DNA of 64,000 nt. Origin: Loripinus fragilis. Lineage: Eukaryota > Mollusca > Bivalvia > Lucinida > Lucinidae. Below the pieces are notes generated by a model. That model did no database searches. It saw only the letters and a program-made list of their open reading frames with translations, and had not been told where the DNA came from. A program made the position numbers and the translations under genes. This document shows positions 33,060 to 44,206 of the stretch, piece by piece (positions within the stretch are counted from its first letter, which is position 1; every line of letters starts with the position of its first letter). The DNA is taken from assembly GCA_964019695.1 (NCBI GenBank), contig OZ026522.1, positions 60,783,811 to 60,847,810 of the forward strand, read 5' to 3'.

Positions 33060-33170
33060 GTAATGGGTCCACTCTGTCCATCTGTCCTCAACACTTTTGG
33101 GGTGCCTAGTTTGTGTAATCTGTAACTCCAAAGGTTTTCATTCCTTGTTATTCAAACTTTGCATGATGAT
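33060..33170. repeat. ~180-bp satellite, left fragment
   Basis: GTTTGTGTAATCTGTAACTCC and TATTCAAACTTTGCATGATGAT match the array that resumes at 41711. The 8.5-kb insertion separates them. Confidence 0.85.
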
Positions 33171-34374
33171 CAGGGTTCCCACACAACCGGGAAAACGGGA
33201 AAAGTCCGGGAATTAGATACTGGTCGTTCACGGCTATGAAAAGTCCAGAAATTAGTACATTTGGGGCTTTGAGCCGTGAATTGTCCAGGAAAATTTGCAG
33301 TCTCGCCCATCCGCAACGCCATTGCTATGCTTGGATGTTGAACTTAGTCTTCCAACTTTTTTCGCGAGAAAACGGCTCAATTGTAGCTCAACTACGTCAT
33401 TTGTGATAAAATGAACGATGGGATAAGTACTAGGGAGTTTTTATTGGTACCGGCCAATATCATACGATAGACAAGGGAAGTAACTCTAATTGGAATAGAC
33501 TATAAAACAAAACAAAACTTTACGTTCTCTTGAGCATTACTTCCAACATGTTTCAGAATACAGATTATTTTGTCCACATTGAAGGTTTGTATCATAAAAT
33601 TATCTAGCGTTCTCACAGAATATTAATATTTTATCCCAATTCTTTCTGTAACAAAATGATAAAAAGAATGAAAGTTCGACGCTTGGTAAAAATCTTATGA
33701 TTTCGTCGTCTGCTATAAACTTGCTGAGCGACTTACAGAGTGCATGATCTGAATGTTGACAGCTTCAAAATACCCATTGTTTGCTGAATAACAAGTCAGC
33801 ATTCAAAGTTTGCATCTGTCCAAGAAAAGCTACATCTGTGTGTAAGATTGGGACTCAAATAAGATGGAAAAGGACCTCGGACAGTTTCCTATTCAATCTG
33901 CCCAAATTTTGACAGCCTGTGGCTAGCATTATGCTTAATTGACAACTTTAGTTTTGTGCTTAAATCCAACCCTTACATTTAGTGCATCTATCAAAATAAA
34001 AATATTTTGAAAATATTGCATAATTATACCAGGACTTTAGGGTTTAGGGGGTGGGGGTATTTTTTGTGACCAAATTTTATTTCACAAAAAGTCAAAGTTT
34101 CGTCGAGTATTCACCTAAATACATGTTAATTTAATGTTTGCGCATAAAACATGAGACGAAAGTGATGCGTTTGCATAAAATTCGGGTTGAGAAGATGTCA
34201 TTGTTTCGTCTAAAGAAGTGTGCTGTCAATTACTTTTGACTATTACCTGTAATGTTTAAGTTCAACCAGTTCGACTAATGTGTGAGGTGTATCCTATCTG
34301 TATACTGTATAAATCATAGTCTAGATAAACACAGTTTTTTAGCGTAAAATCGTAATATTTTCTTAAACATCAGA

Positions 34375-34455
34375 TTTAACCTATAATTTTGGTGCTTAAA
34401 AGAACCGTCTCATTGCAACGGTTCTTTTGAGTACCCACAACAAAACGTTTTGGTT
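34375..34455. repeat. AAAAGAACC hairpin repeat
   Basis: Arms AAAAGAACCGTCTCATTG and CAACGGTTCTTTTGAG with CCCACAAC and TTTTGGTTGAGAAAT flanks. Confidence 0.65.
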
Positions 34456-34605
34456 GAGAAATGAGACAATTAATTTATTTGTAAGCACTCATAACTAAAG
34501 CCCTGATATATGCCATTGCAAATTGATATTTACCTACAGGTTTTTACAAAATAAGTTTCTAATAAGTTTTTTAACAACGTGTTTTTGAGCATTTTGACAG
34601 CGTTC

Positions 34606-34697
34606 CCCCCCGTGACCAAACATGCCGTTTTTATACGATGTGTGAAATGTAAAACTACAACTGTATGCAAAAGGAATAGTTTGGTCACGGGGGGGAA
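34606..34697. repeat. Short element ended by CCCCCCCGTGACCAAAC
   Basis: CCCCCCCGTGACCAAAC and GTTTGGTCACGGGGGGG are exact 17-bp inverted repeats about 90 bp apart end to end. It could be a small MITE or a terminus of a larger element. The related word AGGGGGTGGGGG occurs at 34048. Confidence 0.7.
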
Positions 34698-34969
34698 AGC
34701 ACCTCAGTAAAACATTTTCTATTTTCTATATGTTGAATAGCAAAAACGGAGTTTTCAACCCATATTTTTCAATTGGTACTTGTCCCATGATAAAACGGCT
34801 TTTGTGGATTAGTCGAGGGTTGAACCTACTCTCTTTTTCATAGAAAAAATATCATTTTCTTTGAAACTTTTCTCTGGCCATTTTTATGGGCAATCCTTCA
34901 TTAAGACTGTCCGAGGTCCTTAAAGAGGTAAGATATTATTTTGACTATCTTAACTGTCTCTCTTCTATC

Positions 34970-36405
34970 ATAGTGGAGCGGGAAGTGACAATAATCATGC
35001 ACATGCGGATACAAGCATGAAACTTGGTAGAAATGTTCATTAGCATGAGTAATTGAAATTTTTCTCGTTAGCCAATCAAAATTGGTCAATTTTCAAGATG
35101 GCGGCGCTAAAATCCAAGATGGCTACCACAATAAACGTAAAATCATGAAATAAAGATTTTACATCATACAAAGAAATAAAATAACATCTAAAATGATATT
35201 ATTGGATGAAACACATTATAAAAGGGTAAAGGTTTTCTTGAAATTAGCAAATATTATTTGATAATAAGGGTTAAATGGGGCCAAAATGGGGGAAATTAAG
35301 CAACATTGACTAAAAATGTGGTGTTGCCATCAAACAATGGTAGAAATGCAGCTAGATGTCGATTTGCTTGTCTGAGCTACATTCCTACTATAAACTATGA
35401 ATTAGTTTTACCTATTATAATTATTGTAGGTAAGATAAAATGGCCAGATAGTATAAATGGGGGCCATTAAGGTAAAATGCAAATAAATTGAATAAAATTA
35501 TCTCCTCTTTGAACTACCAAGTAAAACATGATTGTGATACTGGACAATGCATACTGTTTGGTACAATGTATTTTGTATTAATGATAAGGCTTAAAGGAAT
35601 ATAGTGTGGTTTCTGTTCCCCTACCTACCCTATCATAAACATTAAAATGGCCTTTGGGAAAAAACTAAAACAGGTTTATTGAAAACTTTGAAGCGGTTTT
35701 CTGTGTTAAACGTTACTCAATCAAATAATTTCCTTAACTAACTCACATATATAAAGTTTCGGCTTAAAATAGCGTAGTTACTTCATTTAGGCCTTTTTAT
35801 AATACATCAAAATTTGTTCACTCAGACTCCATATGCACCATCAAACAGTCAGTAGAAATGCTATAGGGCGTTATCATGTTTTAATGTTATGTCTTAATTC
35901 ATTGTTAGAGCCTATCTACCTACTCTATTTTTGTGGCATGAAAAAGGAAACACACATGTATTCATTTAAGCCTATCATTGAGATAATGAAATGATAATAA
36001 TAACGATTCAAGTAATATTATATGATGGCTATAATAATAGAAAATAATGCTAAAACATAATTATAAGAAACTCATAAGTCAATATTTGACTCCAAAATAT
36101 ATGCTGTGGATGGATTTGCTACTTCTTTGCTTGTACACTATAGTCTGTGCTCTAACTAATAGGGTGAGGAAACAGATTTACAGTTAGAAGTATGAAAGAA
36201 AAAACCCTATATGTCCAATGAGGTGAATAAAGTACCATAATGCGACCAACTACGTAAAGTAAGTAAGGGTGCAAAGATCAGGAATCGATACAATCAAGTA
36301 CCACACCTGACCCAGGATACCAAAGGGAAAGTGGCAAACTTACAGTTATACACCACAAACGAGAGCCAAGATGTCATCCCTTTCCCAGCAGGTGACCACA
36401 AGGCA
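34970..36405. repeat. Left arm of a large inverted repeat
   Basis: From ATAGTGGAGCGGGAA through TCAAGATGGCGGCGCTAAAA, CAATAAATTGAATAAAATTA-like words, ACTGGACAATGCATA and AAGATCAGGAAT to CAGCAGGTGACCACA, this segment pairs with 38160-39290 read on the other strand. The arms are diverged and have indels. The left arm has an extra ~700 bp around 35.57-36.25 kb. Confidence 0.8.
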
Positions 36406-37441
36406 CAAATAAACAGACGCATATAAAGGCAAAGCAAACACAAGACAGAATAAAGCATATATGTCCCAAAAAAGAAGTACCGCCTTGGAACTGTCAGTAA
36501 AATATTTTACTGGAGGGCTTAAACTGGTTTCACGGCGCCAACCCCTGCCTTAATTCAGATGTGGATCAAGGCACATAGATATTTGGTTTGCATGAAAGAC
36601 TCCTAACTTATCAATGCACCATTTCCCAAAACATATAAAACAAGATATAAAAAGGAGATAACGCAAAGATAAGGACTCAACAGTAAATACAACTGAATAC
36701 CGGAGTAAAAGAAATCCAACAGGTAAACCCTGGTGGGCCAGACAAACAGCCAAAGCATCATACCCCTACCATCTCATCAATATATAAATCTTTAAGTCGG
36801 AACCGTCATAGAGTCTGAAGTCCGACCCACCGGTGTGCAATTAAAGAAGAAAGCAAAGTTGTTACTCTACTCTTATCGAGTATTGACTCTCAACAGTAAA
36901 ATCTCGCTGATTTTGTAAACATGTACACTGCAAAGTTTGATAAGTATACCAGGAAAGACTGATGCCACTTTGTATGCAAGCCATGTTTTGTGACACCAGA
37001 GGCAATAATACATGACTCTTCAGTCTCAGATGGAGCTATACCTGCGTCTGATCAACTTGGAGACAGCAAATCAAATATGTCAGGCTATAATTGCAGTGCT
37101 TAACGCTTTGAGGCATGGTTTGTAGCCCATCTTACTACATATATAGCACAATCGTCTAGATTATAAGTTACATTAACATATTCAAGGTACTGATATTTTC
37201 TTGTTCTGACAGAGACAGGTTTCAAAGGAAGAATACCTTGATTACCAATGCAGTGGGTTCTTTAAAAGTATGCTTGAAGTAAATGGCTTTACATTCACGT
37301 GATGATGGACCATTCTTCATGGCGGGAGTCCCTACTGTAAATAGCACTTCCCATAATAAGGCCCCCTTGTTGACTTGTAACGATAGCTCAAGTTGTAGGG
37401 CATCCGGAATTGGAGATCTAAGGTTGAAAACCCAGGTGAAG

Positions 37442-37575
37442 ATAGGTAGGTAGGTAGGTAGGTAGGTAGGTAGGCAAGGCAAGGCAAGGCAAGGCAAGGC
37501 AAGGCAAGGCAAGGCAAGGCTAGGCTAGGCTAGGCTAGGCTAGGTTAGGGTAGGGTGTAGGTATGTAGGTAGGCC
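37442..37575. repeat. Stepwise microsatellite GGTA, GGCAA, GGCTA, GGTTA
   Basis: Seven GGTA-type units are followed by about nine CAAGG units, five CTAGG units, then GGTTAGGGTAGGGT and GTAGGTAGG. It lies near the centre of the large inverted repeat. Confidence 0.95.
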
Positions 37576-38159
37576 AGAAAACTTAATACACGCCCTTCAC
37601 CAGTACGGAATATGCATTTTGAGGGTCCTCAAAATATGAATCAAATGAGATTGCTATTTATGGAAAAAGGAGAAGTTTTGTTCATCCTTTCTTCAAAAGG
37701 AGTTAAACATTATAGTATAATCTTGATAATATTGATCATAATCATAGCGCCACGACAGCTAAGTAACCACCCTATGCAACTGGAGCTTCATAGTTCAGTA
37801 TTCAAAAACTCAAATCTTTCCATCTATCGATACATCTCAACCATCGAGGGAGAAACCAGATGGGATTCGGTTAACCAAGTACTGGGAAGCACATTTTAGT
37901 TGTTGTGTTTAGTTAAGTGGTTATTTCAAAATGTTAGTTGTGTTAGTAAGGAGTGAGATAAGAAAATCCATCACATGTCTTATTGTGCTCAGAACCAAGC
38001 AATGCAACAATGGGTTCCTATTTGAACCATTTAAGTGTGACATGGCTGTTTTTTCTCAACCTGCGACCTCCAACTCTGGAAACGGACGCTCTATCACTTG
38101 AGTTATTGTGACCAGTCAACAAGAGGGAACTAATTGGAAGTGCTAATTATAGCAGGGCG

Positions 38160-39290
38160 TTGTGGTCACCAGCTGGGAAATTTGTCACTTTTCCATGTGG
38201 TACCCTGGGTCAGATGTGGTACTTGAGTGTATAAATTCCTGATCTTCGCCCCTATAATTACAATGTACCAAGCAATATGCATTGTCCAGTATTCTTTTTA
38301 TGATTTTACTTGAGAATATAATAGTTCGACAAAGATCTAATTTTATTCAATTTATTCACATGTCCTTTGAAGATCCCCAATTTATTTCATCTGGCCGTTA
38401 AATCTTACCTACATAATTTATAATAGGTATTTGTTTTGATGTCAGAGTTTTGGTTATGATTCGCCTTATGCTGTTCATTATACTTTAAGTTCTGCTTGGG
38501 TTGCTGCGTGGCCACCTTTTGAGAAAAAGCTACCCACTAGATTGGCCATTTGTTCTCATTGAATTTTGGTCTATTCGTATTTTTTAATCATTATCATTTT
38601 GGTTTTAAGAGCAAGGTGTGGCTTTTGATTGCTCCAGTTCCTGTTTTGCTTTTCTAGTATTTACATAATTCATAGCTTGTAATGTGATTGTAGTGCAAAC
38701 AAGCAAACAACAATTATTTGCATTGTACCATTGTTTGACGACAACACTGCATTTTAGTCAGTTTTACTTACCCCGCCCCCCAACATTTCTTTCCCCTTTT
38801 AAAACTAATTCTTTAATAATCAGATAGGGCTGATTCAAGGTAACCAATATTATTTTATGATATATTCCATCCAATTATACCATTTTAGATGTTTTAATTG
38901 CTTTGCATCATGTAAAATCTTCATTTCTGATCTGACGTTTTTTGCGGCGGCCATCTTGAATTTTAGTACCGCCATCTTGAAAAAAGGTCCATTTCGATTG
39001 GCTAATGATAAATATTCAAATTACTCATGCTCATGAACATTTTTACCAAGTTTCATACTTATATCTGCATGTGCCTTCTTCTTGTCACTTTCCACTCTGT
39101 TTAGCATATGAATTTGGCTGCCATCTTGAAATTTCCGTTAGCCATCTTGAAAATGGACAAATTTGCGATGGCTAACGAGAAAATATTTACAAGAAAGGTT
39201 TGAAGAACATAATCTGAAAGTCTCATGCTTGTATCCGGAAGTGCATGATCGTCTCAAAAAACAGACATTTCCCGCTCCACTATCAGACCT
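38160..39290. repeat. Right arm of the large inverted repeat
   Basis: The mirror image of 34970-36405: TGTGGTCACCAGCTGGGAAA, CCTGATCTTCGCC, TATGCATTGTCCAGTATTC, TTTTAGTACCGCCATCTTG and TTCCCGCTCCACTATCAG. The outer part is doubled (two TCAAGATGG/CCATCTTGA blocks at 38940-38985 and 39115-39160). Confidence 0.8.
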
Positions 39291-39680
39291 GAAGGAGTTG
39301 GTACTTTGGCGTAAGTTTCTGTAGTTACAAGTACCCCACCCCACTCCTTCATTTTTCTATCTTATCCCCACATTATGTTGGCCGGGGAAAGGGCTGGGGG
39401 TGAACGAAAAATTATTGTGTAGGGGAACCCCTGCCCAATTTTTTTTTCAGTGTGTTAACTTTTTCAGTGTGTTAACTTAGTCATTTTTCAAGCTGGCCAT
39501 TTTCAAGCAAATTCTGTTAAAGAGTAGCCCTACTCAAATTTGTTTATGGTGGGTTTGCATAGTTTTTTAACAGTTAGGAATCTAGGCCTACTCTGCACTC
39601 CTTTAATGTATAGCTGTAGGATTTTTCGTGGCTCCATGTACCCTCTGTAGTGACAGTGCCATTCCTAACAGCCTCGCTGT

Positions 39681-39758
39681 TGGGTTAACTCTTTAGCGAC
39701 ATGGTTAGAGTGGTCGACTGTCACGCAGGAGTTCTGGGTTCGAATCCTGGCGGACCCA
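39681..39758 (+). tRNA. tRNA-Asp-like sequence (GTC), probably a pseudo-tRNA
   Basis: The folded parts are: acceptor TGGGTT with GACCCA, D stem CTCT with AGAG, and T arm CTGGGTTCGAATCCTGG containing a perfect B box GGTTCGAATCC. The anticodon loop CTGTCAC has anticodon GTC at 39720-39722, but the anticodon stem (GTCGA/GCAGG) pairs badly. It is one of two copies 157 bp apart inside a transposon, so I think it is a tRNA-derived repeat rather than a working gene. Confidence 0.4.
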
Positions 39759-39837
39759 GATATTTTCCCCTTGGAATTACTTCACTGGTGGCAGCGGTAA
39801 TTGGGAGTGACAGTGCCATTCCTAACAGCCTCGCTGT

Positions 39838-39915
39838 TGGGTTAACTTATTAGCGACATGGTTAGAGTGGTCGACTGTCACGCAGGAGTTCTGGGTTCGA
39901 ATCCTGGCGGACCCA
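39838..39915 (+). tRNA. tRNA-Asp-like sequence, second tandem copy
   Basis: It is nearly identical to the unit at 39681, with the D stem damaged (CTTATTAG for CTCTTTAG). Upstream sequence (ACAGTGCCATTCC, AACAGCCTCGCTGTT) is also repeated, so the repeat unit is 157 bp, larger than the tRNA. Confidence 0.35.
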
Positions 39916-40194
39916 GAATATTTTCCTCTTGGAATTACTTCACCCTCTAAAAAAATTGAAGACCATTGAAATAATATGAATGGAAACCCTGAGAATATTT
40001 AACATTGTACAGACTAAAAATGTCCAGGGGTATGGGTCATCTTCCCGAAATGGTGAAAATAAGCCCTGCATGTGTTGGACACTTGAAAGCATCTATTACC
40101 TCTTTGTGAAAAAGGTGCAAAGGTAGGTTGGCTAGCAAGGGCTTCTTTGGAGAGACGACTAACTGCCTAATAAGGAGATTAAAGTATGTACCAC

Positions 40195-40275
40195 CAGTGT
40201 CAAACAGTTTGGATCCAGATCAGGCCCAACATTTAATCCTGCCTGATCTGGGTCCAAACTGTTTGAAGAGCAGAC
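40195..40275. repeat. AGATCAGGCCC fold-back repeat core
   Basis: GTGTCAAACAGTTTGGATCC, then CAGATCAGGCCCAACATT, then CCTGCCTGATCTGGGTCC and AAACTGTTTGAAG. Confidence 0.7.
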
Positions 40276-40386
40276 TACGCTAGTACATGTTTACGTCCAT
40301 AGTTCCAGATATGGGTGAAGATTGAAGAGGATTTAAAAATAGGAAAAAAAAAACATGCGGAAATGTAAAGAGCATTTCAAATGCTT

Positions 40387-41508
40387 AGTTCACACCAACG
40401 GCGCTTTGATGGCGCTTTAAAGCGGCGTGCAAAGCGGCACCAAAGCGTAACAAAGCTTGATTAAAGCGGCAGGGTCGTAATAGATCGTGGGAAAGCTTGG
40501 AGTAAAGCGGGACATTCGGCAAGAGCGCCAATTTTTTTTGAACTGTTCAAAAATTTTGGGCGCTCTGTCACGAATTGATTAAAGTGCCGAGAGCGTATCA
40601 AAGCTTAACAAAGCGCAACAAAGCTCAGCAAAGCTTGACTCAAAGCGTAGGAAAGCTTAACAGAGCTTGGTTCAAAGCAGGGACCCCAGTCTTCACGGTC
40701 TGTCACCACTTGAAACGCTTCGTTAAGATGTCTCAAGATTTGCTACGATCTGGCATGAAGATCTGACACGAGGTCAGACGCTTTCATCAAGATCTGACAC
40801 GCTTTGTTACGCTTTCATGAAGGACTCTCACGCTTTCACACAAATTGAGGCGCTTTGATCAAGGATTGACACGTTTTGTTAGCCTTTGCTACGCTTGGCA
40901 AGCTTCCTCACGCTCTCTCACGCTCCTTCACGCTCTCCTCCGCCTGAAGGGCTAGGATGTAGTTATACAGCAGGGAGACAAACATCATGTCTTCTTCAGA
41001 TAGATCATGCTCTGGTACATCTGGAATTTCTGGATCTTGTTGTTCTGCCATCGTGTTCTGGAATCAAAGATGCAATGATTTTGTGGATCTGCTGCATCTT
41101 TATTTATAGCTCTGGGTCAAAAGCGGCATGAAATCGGCGATCTCGACATTTTCCAATGCATAACAGAGCTTAACAGAGCGTAACAATGCACAACATAGCT
41201 TGATAATCGTATCAGAGCCTGATTTAAAGCGTCATAGTCGCATCAAAGCGTAATAAAGCGTAATAAAGCTTATCAAAGCTTATCAAAGCGTGATTTCAAG
41301 CGTAACATAGCCTCATCAAAGCGGGATCAAATCGTGAGGAGACGTAACAAGTCGGGCAATAATTGGTCCCCAATTCGTATCAGAGCGTATCAGAGCTTAT
41401 CAGAGCGTAACATTACTTAGGAAATCGCGACATTTTTGGAAAAGTAAACAAAAATGACGGCGCTTTGCGCGCTGATTTAAAGCGCGGCATTCGCCATTGG
41501 TGTGAACC
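40387..41508. mobile_element. DNA transposon with GTTCACACCAA ends and AAAGCG repeats
   Basis: The ends AGTTCACACCAACGGCGC and GCGGCATTCGCCATTGGTGT-GAACCA are inverted repeats. Both subterminal regions are packed with AAAGCG, AAAGCTT and GTAACAAAGC words on the plus strand. The segment 40715-40925 carries the same words inverted (TCACGCTTT). Such subterminal clusters usually bind transposase. A short open frame lies inside. End type resembles PIF/Harbinger elements, but no clear target duplication was found. Confidence 0.7.
40908..41051 (-). CDS. Short acidic ORF in the AAAGCG element
   Basis: ATG to TGA, 47 codons on the minus strand. It starts MAEQQDPEIPDVPEHDLSEE, continues DMMFVSLLYNYILALQ and ends in a charged segment made by the CGCTCT repeats. 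The acidic start followed by a hydrophobic helix is codon-like and lies in the only non-repetitive part of the element. It may be the first exon remnant of a transposase or accessory protein. I do not recognise it, and it could be chance. Confidence 0.3.
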   Translation of the reverse strand: MAEQQDPEIPDVPEHDLSEEDMMFVSLLYNYILALQAEESVKERERA

Positions 41509-41710
41509 AGATAAAAGCAATTTACATGTTGTAGCTATATGTAGATAGATAATCCTGATAAGTTTAGGCTTTCGTGCCACGAAAAACATCAGTTTAACCT
41601 GGAAAAGTCCTGGAATTTTGTATCGATGAGACCTTGAAAATCACCTGTTAAACCTTGAAAAGTCCTGGAAAAGTCCTTGAATTTGAAATGAAAAAAGTGT
41701 GGGAACCCTG

Positions 41711-42562
41711 GATCATTGCTCACATATTGAAGATTTGCATTTCTTATATTGTGCACATTTCATGGATATTTTCCCAATTTTTAGGGGTGTTGAACTTAGA
41801 CATTTTTCCGTCCAAAAATGTTTAGATGGTTTCTGGTTTGTGTAATCTGTAACTCCAACAGTTTTCTTTTTTTTTTATTTTCAAACTGCATAATGATTGT
41901 TCACACATTGAAGATGTGCACCTCATATTTTGTGCACATTTGATAAATATTTTCTTATTTTTACAGGTGTTGAACTTAGACATTTTTTCCATCCGAAATG
42001 CGTAGGGGTGTGTTTGATTTGCGTAATCTGTAACTCCAACAGTTTTCATTTTTTTGTATTCAAACTTTGCATAATGATTGTTCACACATTGAAGATGTGC
42101 ACCATCTATTTTGTACACCTTTCATGATTGTTTTTTTTTTTCATTTTTGAGGTCTTGAGCTTAGAATTTTTTTCCGTAAAATGCTTAGAGGGTGTCTGGT
42201 TTGTGTAAATTGTAACTCCAACAATTTTTATTCCTTAATATTTAAACTTGGCATAATGATTATCCATACATTGAACATGTGCACCTCCTATTTTGTATTC
42301 ATTTGTTAAATATTTTCTTATTTTTTAGGACTGTTGGACTTGGACATTTTATCCATCCGAAATGCTCAGGGTGTGTCTGATTTGTGTAATCTGAAACTCC
42401 AGCAGTTTTCAGTCCTTCGTATACAAATTTTGTATGTTATGATTGTTCGCACATTGAACATGTGCACACTACTCCCGACTTAACTGAAAGATTGTTGACT
42501 GGGACGTAAAAAATCAAATCAAACAAAAGCATGTGCACCCTATATTTTGTGCACATTGGATA
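41711..42562. repeat. ~180-bp satellite, main array
   Basis: GTGTAATCTGTAACTCCAAC recurs near 41838, 42023, 42198 and 42376, with TTGCATAATGATTGTTCACAC and TTGAACTTAGACATTTT in each unit. The copies are 75-90% alike by eye. A truncated SINE and a MITE are inserted at its right end. Confidence 0.85.
42468..42529 (+). mobile_element. Severely 5'-truncated SINE, 9-bp duplication
   Basis: Only the last 62 bp remain (ACTGAAAGATTGTTGACTGG to CAAATCAAACAAAAG). CATGTGCAC is duplicated at 42459-42467 and 42530-42538. It is inserted in the satellite. Confidence 0.88.
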
Positions 42563-42563
42563 A

Positions 42564-42828
42564 TATACTTAAGGAATAAAGAAACGCAAGAAACACTTCG
42601 AGTCATTGGTTTCTTGATCTTTATTCTGACGTTTACCTCACATTTTAAGTTTTCATATGTTTTCATCTTGTAGCGTAAAATGTAGCGTTAAAATGACGTT
42701 TTGGTATTTCATCACATGCTATAAAAACTCAATTATAAATTGTTCAAAAGAGATTTCACCAAACCGTCATTTGAGCACACAAAAATTATATTTCCTTCTA
42801 TTGCATTTCTTTATTCCTTAAGTATATT
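42564..42828. mobile_element. MITE with TATACTTAAGGAATAAAGAAA ends
   Basis: About 21 bp at each end (ACTTAAGGAATAAAGAAA and its complement) match exactly. The flanking satellite indicates insertion at a TA-rich site, with TATA on both sides. No ORF of interest is inside. Confidence 0.85.
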
Positions 42829-43034
42829 TTTGGTAGTGTTTAACTTAATATGATTACGTCTATACCACCTTTGGAGTGTTATTCAGAACAGATTTCATTC
42901 CTTTTTATTCAACCTTGCATAATGCTTGTTCACCTCATTGAAGATGTTCACCGATGACGCAGTTCCAGAGCAGAGTTTGGTCTTGGTTTAAACATATTTA
43001 TTCAACTTTGTTTGTACATGCATATACAGGCCTT

Positions 43035-43220
43035 TAGTTAAGAGTGTGTATCAGAAAAATAATTTTCTTATTTCTCAACCAAAACATATGTTGTGGGTAC
43101 TCAAAAGAACCATCTCCATGAGATGGTTCTTTTGAGCACCCAAAACATATGCTAAAATCTATAGGTAAGAAAATATTTACAATTTTAAGCCAAGAATTTT
43201 TTGCTTATCTAAACCTATGC
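43035..43220. repeat. AAAAGAACC hairpin element, complete
   Basis: The centre CAAAAGAACCATCTCC/ATGAGATGGTTCTTTTG is flanked by CAACCAAAACATATGTTG and CACCCAAAACATATGC, and by AATAATTTTCTTATTTCTC. It shows the outer sequence of this family best. Confidence 0.75.
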
Positions 43221-43895
43221 ATATACAATATAGACAAATAAGATGAGGATAAGAATGAAAGCATGGAGCTTATATAGTTCTTTCCAGGGGTTTGGTCTTG
43301 TTGGACATAGGCAAACAGTGCCGGCCTAGACCAGATACCGCAGAATGCAGTGTCTGTTCAGGGTCTCTGCTGTTTGCTTACAGAATGTTCTATTAAATTT
43401 GAACAAAAAAAAACACTCAACAACACTTGAAAACCCGAAATGGACTTGTAGGATTGATACAAGTGGGAAATTCCATTGGACTTAAATGGGTTGCATTGAA
43501 ATGGCAAGCATGGAGCCACTCACAAATGATTTTATGACCGTTCTTTGTAATTTTTGAAGTTCAAAGCTCCCAGCTGCATGGGACCATAAAGAGACCCTTG
43601 TAGGGGTTAGTTCATTTGAGAGTATTACTTCTATTGATAATAACCTTTGTACTAGCTATATAGCTGAGAACTATTTTGCTGTGATATGGAACTGCTGTCT
43701 GTCTGTGCAACCTAATCCGCGCCTTGTCTGATGTTTAAGTGGCTTTTCCATATTTTGATATTTGCCACTAGTAGTAGTTGCAAATATCAAAATTAAAAAA
43801 GCCACTAATACGTCAGAGAAAACTCGGACTATGTGCAACCATACTTCTTGGTTTGGGTGAAGGCAGTCTTATCAGTTTCATCCTATTAATATCAT

Positions 43896-44043
43896 GTTTT
43901 GTTTTGTTTTTGTTTGATTTGATTCTTTACGTCCCATCAACAATCTTTCAGTTAAACAGGGACGGGTCTTCCGGGGTTAAACCAGTACTAAGCTAGGATA
44001 AATGTGTCTTGCTCAAGGACCACAACGCAGTGACGCCGGTGAA
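43896..44043 (-). mobile_element. 5'-truncated SINE on the minus strand, 12-bp duplication
   Basis: TATTAATATCAT is duplicated at 43884-43895 and 44044-44055. The SINE tail is at the left (TTTGATTTGATTCTTTACG) and the tRNA head is missing. Confidence 0.9.
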
Positions 44044-44206
44044 TATTAATATCATCATATCATTATAGAAATATAAGTGTCTTTAAATAACAGTCGAATC
44101 TAGGTATACACTTTTTGCTATTCCGCTATTGCATCTTATTGGGTACCCAAATGTCTACATTATAGAATATAACTTGTAAGTTATCTGAATGTTAAGGGTA
44201 CCTATA

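Larger units (their letters stand above)
33171..41710. mobile_element. 8.5-kb insertion with CAGGGTTCCCACAC terminal repeats
   Basis: The 14-bp ends CAGGGTTCCCACAC (33171-33184) and GTGTGGGAACCCTG (41697-41710) are exact inverted repeats. The satellite reads continuously across the insertion. The flanks GATGAT and GATCAT match at 5 of 6 bases, so a 6-bp duplication is likely. Near the ends are AAAAGTCCGGGAATT and AAAAGTCCTGGAATTTT words, as in the small CAGGGTT MITEs, so this is probably a large non-autonomous hAT-like relative. No transposase is seen. The interior holds a hairpin (34606-34697), a large inverted repeat, a microsatellite, two tRNA-like units and another transposon. It may be one composite element or several nested insertions. 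Confidence 0.75.

Noticed and set aside
37222..37517. ORFs with repeated PCLAL and PTYL
   Set aside because: They are translations of the GGTA/GGCAA microsatellite.
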